This document shows, in pieces, positions 59,701 to 64,000 of a stretch of 64,000 bases of DNA (position 1 is the first letter of the stretch; every line of letters starts with the position of its first letter). The notes below the pieces were generated by a model that saw nothing but the letters and a program-made list of their open reading frames with translations, did not search any database and was not told where the DNA came from. Where the stretch lies: positions 28,369,932 to 28,433,931 of the forward strand of contig OY743183.1 in the NCBI GenBank assembly GCA_963555705.1, read 5' to 3'. This stretch comes from Ligustrum vulgare (lineage: Eukaryota > Streptophyta > Magnoliopsida > Lamiales > Oleaceae). Made by a program: the position numbers and the translations under genes.

Positions 59701-60870
59701 TTCACCAGAGTGAGCAATACACTGCTTCTCCAAGTGACCGTTTTCTCAATGATGAGTTCTCTAGCATTGCTAAATTTGTTAACAGGCAAAGGTTAAAATT
59801 CTTCTTGTTTCCATGTTTAGGAGACCCAGGATTCTCTTGAAGAAGCTATGTCTGAAATGTCACAGTGGGTAGCTGGATTTGCAGGTTTGTTTCTTGTAAT
59901 TTTTGCTTTGAAATAAATTTGGACCAGAATTATCATTTATGTATATGTTTCCAACTAAGAATTATGACCCTTTTTTTTTCAGAAGGCACGTCTGCTTCCA
60001 GTAAGGAGCACTTGGATCCGGCATCTGAAGTATGGATTTCTGATTGCTTTAATGATGCTGAGATGCATTTCAATACCGACGATCTGTATGTTTTTATTTA
60101 GCCTTTTTCCTTCAGATTCCTTATTTTCTTGTGGAAACTGGTTATTCTGACTAGTTTATTGTGGGGGAACACTAGTAGTGCATCTGGGGCATCTGATGTT
60201 CAAATTGACATTACAGGCATGTCCAAATATTCATCACTATGCACATTTTTGTTATTTCTTTCTATTTTTCAACTATGTTCGTTGCCCTGATCTTTTGGTT
60301 TTCCTTCTTGCCCCCTTTTTAAAATGTACGCTGTTCTATTGTAGAGTTGTGCAACTCCCCTCCTGAATATGAAAGTAATAATACAGTACAAAAACAACCT
60401 GTTCGAACTCGTGGAAATGTTGTTCTTAGAGGTAATTTGTCTCTTATTATTTCACTCAGGTGCTATCCTTGATAATGTGGGAAGGCCCAGTTTCTCGAAT
60501 ATATGACATAATACTGATAAATGGTTACTGCTATATTGGCTTGCTTTGTAACTGAACGCGTCTGTTCCTCTTTTTTTCTCTGTTTTTTTTTCCTGTCAAT
60601 TTATCAGGTAGGAAATCATATATTCGGAGTCCTCCAAGGTTGGCATCTACGGTCGTCTATCCTTTTGCCTTCGTTAAACCATGTGGTATGCATGGAGACT
60701 TGACTTTGAAGGACATAAACCAAAGGATACATACTCCAATGCCAGAGAAAAAAGATCTTTCTATCTCTTATCCCACATCTGCAATTACTGGGAAGCCTGT
60801 GGTCGGGAAAACTAAGATTCGCACTGAAGGTGGAAAAGGTAGCATTACAATTATGAGAACCAAGGGATAA
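53731..60870 (+). CDS. XRI1: XRI1-like protein (X-ray induced transcript 1)
   Basis: Ten coding exons can be placed: 53731-53750, 54366-54421, 54551-54670, 55043-55173, 59709-59777, 59821-59884, 59983-60085, 60176-60216, 60345-60431 and 60608-60870. Together they give about 317 residues. The N-terminal part has NTWDWQSQDYILEDN and YIFDDEATPVKACGDLAYHV. The C-terminal part has FVKPCGMHGDLTLKDINQRI and KPVVGKTKIRTEGGKGSITI, the block I recognise from XRI1. XRI1 is a nuclear plant protein induced by ionising radiation and needed for meiosis and DNA-break repair. The end of exon 5 is uncertain: the phase-0 donor after 59777 is weak, and stronger-looking GC/GT sites nearby break frame. The exon 8 donor appears to be GC. 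Intron 4 (4.5 kb) holds LTR element C in the same orientation. Confidence 0.85.
56184..56964 (+). repeat. 5' LTR of element C
   Basis: Contains an array of eight ACGGCCGTAA-type palindromes at 56322-56520 and a TATTTATA box near 56654. Confidence 0.93.
56322..56522. repeat. TCACGGCCGTAA palindrome array
   Basis: Eight copies of (T/C)ACGGCCGTRR or one-base variants at irregular 20-40-bp spacing. The same array is in the right LTR at 58516-58715, with one or two copies changed. The core ACGGCCGT is a perfect palindrome with two CpG. Confidence 0.85.
56967..56980 (+). other. Primer binding site of element C
   Basis: TGGTATCAGAGCTG, two bases from the LTR, matching initiator tRNA-Met. Confidence 0.92.
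57402..58211 (+). CDS. Element C single ORF, charged coiled-coil-like protein
   Basis: An intact 269-residue frame in the only coding interval of element C. The N-terminal 110 residues are basic and helix-prone (MWRFLNEALVRLDKLDEREG, KYLAKLRKKEEKRK). The rest is acidic and Glu/Val-rich. I see no zinc knuckle, protease or other pol motif, and do not recognise the family. By position it could be a reduced gag or a captured gene. It lies on the XRI1 sense strand within intron 4. Confidence 0.65.
   Translation: MSNSHENAKDRMWRFLNEALVRLDKLDEREGKLKKGRSQANRSDYRRDPKPRDGIVVKRGAEIDPKAILKIQKEIYEERLRCEREAERKYLAKLRKKEEKRKTVIRWLEESENHVESRDMKVEKKEGGLSQELVEETPNFVVGVENMELGEQTPKFDEELEVGVEVKILSFELEDPHFGSDEIVHEHGDSNVEVGDVVEFEDKKIEQEVAKEKRGEEKSLVVQEVELVVVYHEHKDPYLVPNEANMSLPILFKSFLQVNYDWKLQPHYE
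58378..59203 (+). repeat. 3' LTR of element C
   Basis: Pair of 56184-56964. An extra 45 bp at about 59000-59045 repeats a local phrase (ACTTATCAA...TTGTGGCGTTC) and reads as a tandem duplication with changes. Confidence 0.93.
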
Positions 60871-61400
60871 ATTGACGCGCAAAATGCAAATATTTCTCAT
60901 GAAGTTTTTTCGGTATTACTCGCTCTATTGATCGAGCATAAAAGTTTACATTTTGGTCAAAGTTTTCAAGGTTCTAATCGTCCGAATGTTGTCCCTTATG
61001 ATTTTCCGAGCTAAGGTCTTTATATGTAATCGGCATACCCTTCAGGATCCTGATCTCTGTTAGATCCTTCAATCACCCTTTTGTTTTAGTTAAGGAAAGA
61101 ACAACAATGTCCTAATTTAATTGCGCAAGGCTGTGTCTATATGGTAATATCTTGTTTTTTTACTCCAGTTATTGTAATCACTCAGACCTCGTGTGTCTGG
61201 GACTTTAAATGTTATGCTCTTCTTGAATTTATTGATTTTGGGTAAATTTCTTCTGAACTTCCCGTTGGATATTGGTTTAATAATTCGAGAAATTGATTAA
61301 GTGTTGAAAAATAACTAAAATGACTTCGTGTCAACTTCGGTCAAATATTTAAACTTGACTCAATCCGTTTAAGCAAATTAGTTTGTCACTTTTTTGCTTT
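60871..61400 (+). other. XRI1 3' region
   Basis: The expected 3' untranslated region; no clear AATAAA. No other gene. Confidence 0.5.
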
Positions 61401-62290
61401 GTAGTGCAGAAAGGGGGATCGACCTGAGAAAAATTTGGTCAAAATTTTGACAATGCAATTGCACGGTAATATGAAATTTAATTATTTTCGGTTTCGTGCA
61501 AAATCATGCGATCGCACGGTAGTAAAACGATGCGATCGCATGTTAGTTTGAGAAGTTGTGTCTTTTCGAAGTGATGTCTTATTTGGCTTCACATCACTTC
61601 GTTCCTAACCTTTCATTATCTTTAAATAGGACCATTGAGATGTTCTAATCCTCACATCAATTATATGCAAATATAATATCATTTTCTCCTCTTCTCCTAT
61701 ACAAAATTCTTGCATTCTTGTTGCATAATTTTTGTTCTTTTCTTTCATTTTCATTTTGGAGTACAAAAGCCATATTTTGGTTTGTTATACTTGTGTTTTG
61801 GAGTGCCACAAAAACAAGTGGTAGTCGTTGTATTTTGGGAGTTGATTGCATATTTTCTTTTCTTTTTCTTGTTTCCTTGTCAATATTCTGTCCATTTGTT
61901 GGCACGGATTTTCGTATAGTTATTCTATTTGTTTGGTGTCACTATACACAAAATATTCCAACGGATTTTGACAAAATCTCAATTGATCTTCTCTTTTAAG
62001 GAGAAAATGTTTTAAATTATGTTTTGATATTATTTTGATATGATACTTGTATTAGTTCGTACCCAAAACCAGCTTGGTTTCGGAGCATCTGTAGTTACTT
62101 TTGGATCATTTAACAATATATTTATGTTGTAAATATTATCTTGTATTGGTGAATGACAATTGTACCTATGTAACTCTAGACATTATTATTTTGTATATCC
62201 TTATTCTCCCCTATATATATGGGGTTTTGGTTCATAATAAAATACACAAGTTTATATGTGTCTCTAATTTTCTTTCTAGTTTATAACACA
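61401..62290 (+). repeat. LTR-like sequence ending in TATAACACA
   Basis: The right end TTATAACACA followed by TTATCAACACGAG equals the inner LTR junction of element A, so a Copia LTR in plus orientation ends at 62290. CTATATATATGGGG near 62212 and AATAAAA at 62236 could be promoter and polyadenylation signals. The left boundary is not defined; GCGATCGC palindromes lie at 61507 and 61533. Confidence 0.5.
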
Positions 62291-62682
62291 TTATCAACAC
62301 GAGTCTCTACCAAAATGAGTTAGAAAAATTTCTCAAAATCTCACATACGAAAATATTAGTTAGAAGAACCTTGGTGGTTCAGATTGAAAATAGTTTCTCA
62401 TTATTGGAGGAGATAATCTTTCAATATCATTGAATCTTTATACAGCTTCGATGGTTCAGATTCTAGTCGGGAGGATGTAAAAGATTTTGTAGGCGTATTT
62501 ATTTATTATTATATTACGTTGTTGCTCCTGAAATAGTATAATAGTATATTAATATTCCAGAAGAATATTAATCATAAATTTGTCCATTACAAATTTATTG
62601 ATGTTATTGTATTGTTGCTCCTGAAGTAGTATAATAGTATATATATTAATATTTCAGAAGAATATTAATTATAAATCTGTCA

Positions 62683-62775
<93 letters not shown>

Positions 62776-63060
62776 GTTGTTGTTGTTATTGATTTAAATT
62801 GATAATTCATTATGTTGTTACTCTTGAAGTAGCACAACGGTTAATTAATATTCTAGAAGAATATTAACCATATAGTTGTCTATTATAGATAATTTGTTGT
62901 TATTTCTGAAGTAGCACGACATTATAATTAATATTTTAGAAGAATATTATTTGCTCATGAAGGGCATAAATTATAATTATAATTTTTAATATTTTAGAAG
63001 AATATTGATTTATTATTTTTGAAGAATTGAAATAAGTTCGTTAGCGGAATAAGACTTATC
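62291..63060 (+). repeat. Copia leader with ~90-bp repeats
   Basis: TTATCAACACGAGTCTCTACC opens the leader. A unit with TTGTTGCTCCTGAAGTAGTA, then ATTAATATTCCAGAAGAATA recurs about four times (near 62520, 62610, 62812 and 62890). It resembles the leader repeats of element A. Confidence 0.55.
62682..62785. repeat. (TTA)n microsatellite
   Basis: About 32 uninterrupted TTA units, followed by a few TTG units, inside the leader repeat. The polyisoleucine frame here is not a gene. Confidence 0.95.
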
Positions 63061-63379
63061 ATGTTCCAGCACATTAATTTTCATTCTAAAAGGTACTGAA
63101 AATTTGTCATTGTCTCTTTTTGCCTATATCAATTATGTTTGTATATACCATTTGTGACGTACAAGATCAGTCTAAAATCTTGGAATCAAAATCAGCAAAG
63201 ATTAGATAACCACGTTCACGATTTATTTGTAGTAAATCTATTTGTTTATATTAATTCAATATTCTTGTAATCTTTAGATTTTATCTTTGTCTTGTAACCC
63301 AAGTAATATCATGTATATATAAGATTATTTGCTCGTGAAGAGTAGTGATGTTGTAAAAAATCCTAACCTTGACGTGGCA

Positions 63380-64000
63380 GGATCTGATGATACTTGATTG
63401 CTGGAAAAGATCAATGAATTCGCCTTGGATGACCTGCAAAAAAGGCGAGGAGGAATCTCCCCGTCGTCCCTCCGGTGTGAGAATTAGTTTTCTGGAGTAG
63501 AGAGATAATATATAATTGGAATGTATGTAAAGAATTATGAATGAATAATTTGGTATGAAAAGAACTATATTTATAGGGCTGAAAAGCCCATAAACCTTTT
63601 TCTGTTAAAGAAGGAGTCATTTTGCAATAAACTTACCTTTTAAGGAGAGTTCTAAACTTATGGGAATTCAGTTTCCTTTTTGTGAGATGTTTCCTTGTGG
63701 ATCATGTATTGCCTTGAGGCTCAAGTATATTATGGCCCATTAACGAGGCCCAGTGTTGAAAGAGATTGGGAAGCCTGCCAACACGGACCATAGGTCGGGA
63801 AGAACCGACCTTACCTTCAAGTGTCAAACCGAAGCAGGAGATCGGGATGTACCCGACCCATGTGAGACCGGGAATGTTGCTAAGGCGCAGCCCGTTATTG
63901 TTGAGTAGCCAAGAGGTCGGCCATTTGCCGACTATGGAGTTCTCGCTAAGAGGTCGGTTAAAGGAAGAACATGACCTCAACCGGTCGGGTCATGGAATTC
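63380..64000 (-). repeat. Part of a minus-strand Ty3-type LTR
   Basis: On the minus strand a CCCTATAAATATAG box (about 63570) is followed by CTCTCTACTCCAGAAAACTA and CACCGGAGGGACGACGGGGA. The latter resembles the 3' LTR text of Tat/Ogre-type Ty3 elements. It runs beyond the window. Confidence 0.5.

Noticed and set aside
62646..62837. Polyisoleucine frame
   Set aside because: Translation of the TTA microsatellite.

Overview
This is a transposon-dense piece of a eudicot plant nuclear genome. The evidence is TGGTATCAGAGC-type primer sites in several LTR elements, Copia, Ty3, LINE, CACTA, hAT and SINE sequences, an endogenous plant pararetrovirus, and one spliced plant gene. The species cannot be named from the sequence. 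Almost everything is mobile DNA nested in mobile DNA; the only confident host gene is an XRI1 homologue (X-ray induced transcript 1) near the right end.

Layout. 1-7778: right part of a decayed minus-strand Copia element, with its LTR at 7289-7778. It is split by a 2.3-kb CACTA element (2160-4484, 3-bp duplication GAT) that carries a Ulp1-like protease fragment and hairpin arrays at both ends. 9352-16480: a hAT element with an 8-bp duplication (GAATATATG-like; read as GAAATATG), itself split by LTR element A (9547-15668). 17852-22689: a nearly complete but broken Copia element with 5-bp duplication GTTTT. 23030-32760: LTR element B, with 2.9-kb LTRs, duplication TTACC, and no gag-pol. 33-38 kb: old LTR debris with tandem repeats. 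37.7-47.1 kb: a LINE split by an Athila-like Ty3 element that has gag and protease but no reverse transcriptase. 47.1-53.5 kb: an endogenous caulimovirid with its promoter, interrupted by a solo LTR and a SINE. 53.7-60.9 kb: XRI1, with a 3.0-kb non-autonomous LTR element (element C, duplication TTGTG) in intron 4. 61.4-64 kb: two further LTR remnants.

The most unusual content is a two-gene cassette present twice, once in element A and once in element B. The first gene encodes a ~183-residue protein with a basic patch followed by a Cys4 knuckle, reminiscent of the cysteine-rich nucleic-acid-binding proteins of carla- and allexiviruses. The second is an intronless LOG gene (cytokinin riboside 5'-monophosphate phosphoribohydrolase, the cytokinin-activating enzyme). 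In both elements the cassette runs antisense to the retroelement. Each gene has its own TTTAAATAG box at the same spacing in both copies, and LOG is followed by three copies of a conserved noncoding motif. The copy in B is open throughout; the copy in A has one nonsense codon and one frameshift. The two host elements have unrelated LTRs, so the cassette has apparently moved between retroelement families. No gag or pol is recognisable in A or B, so both would depend on proteins supplied in trans.
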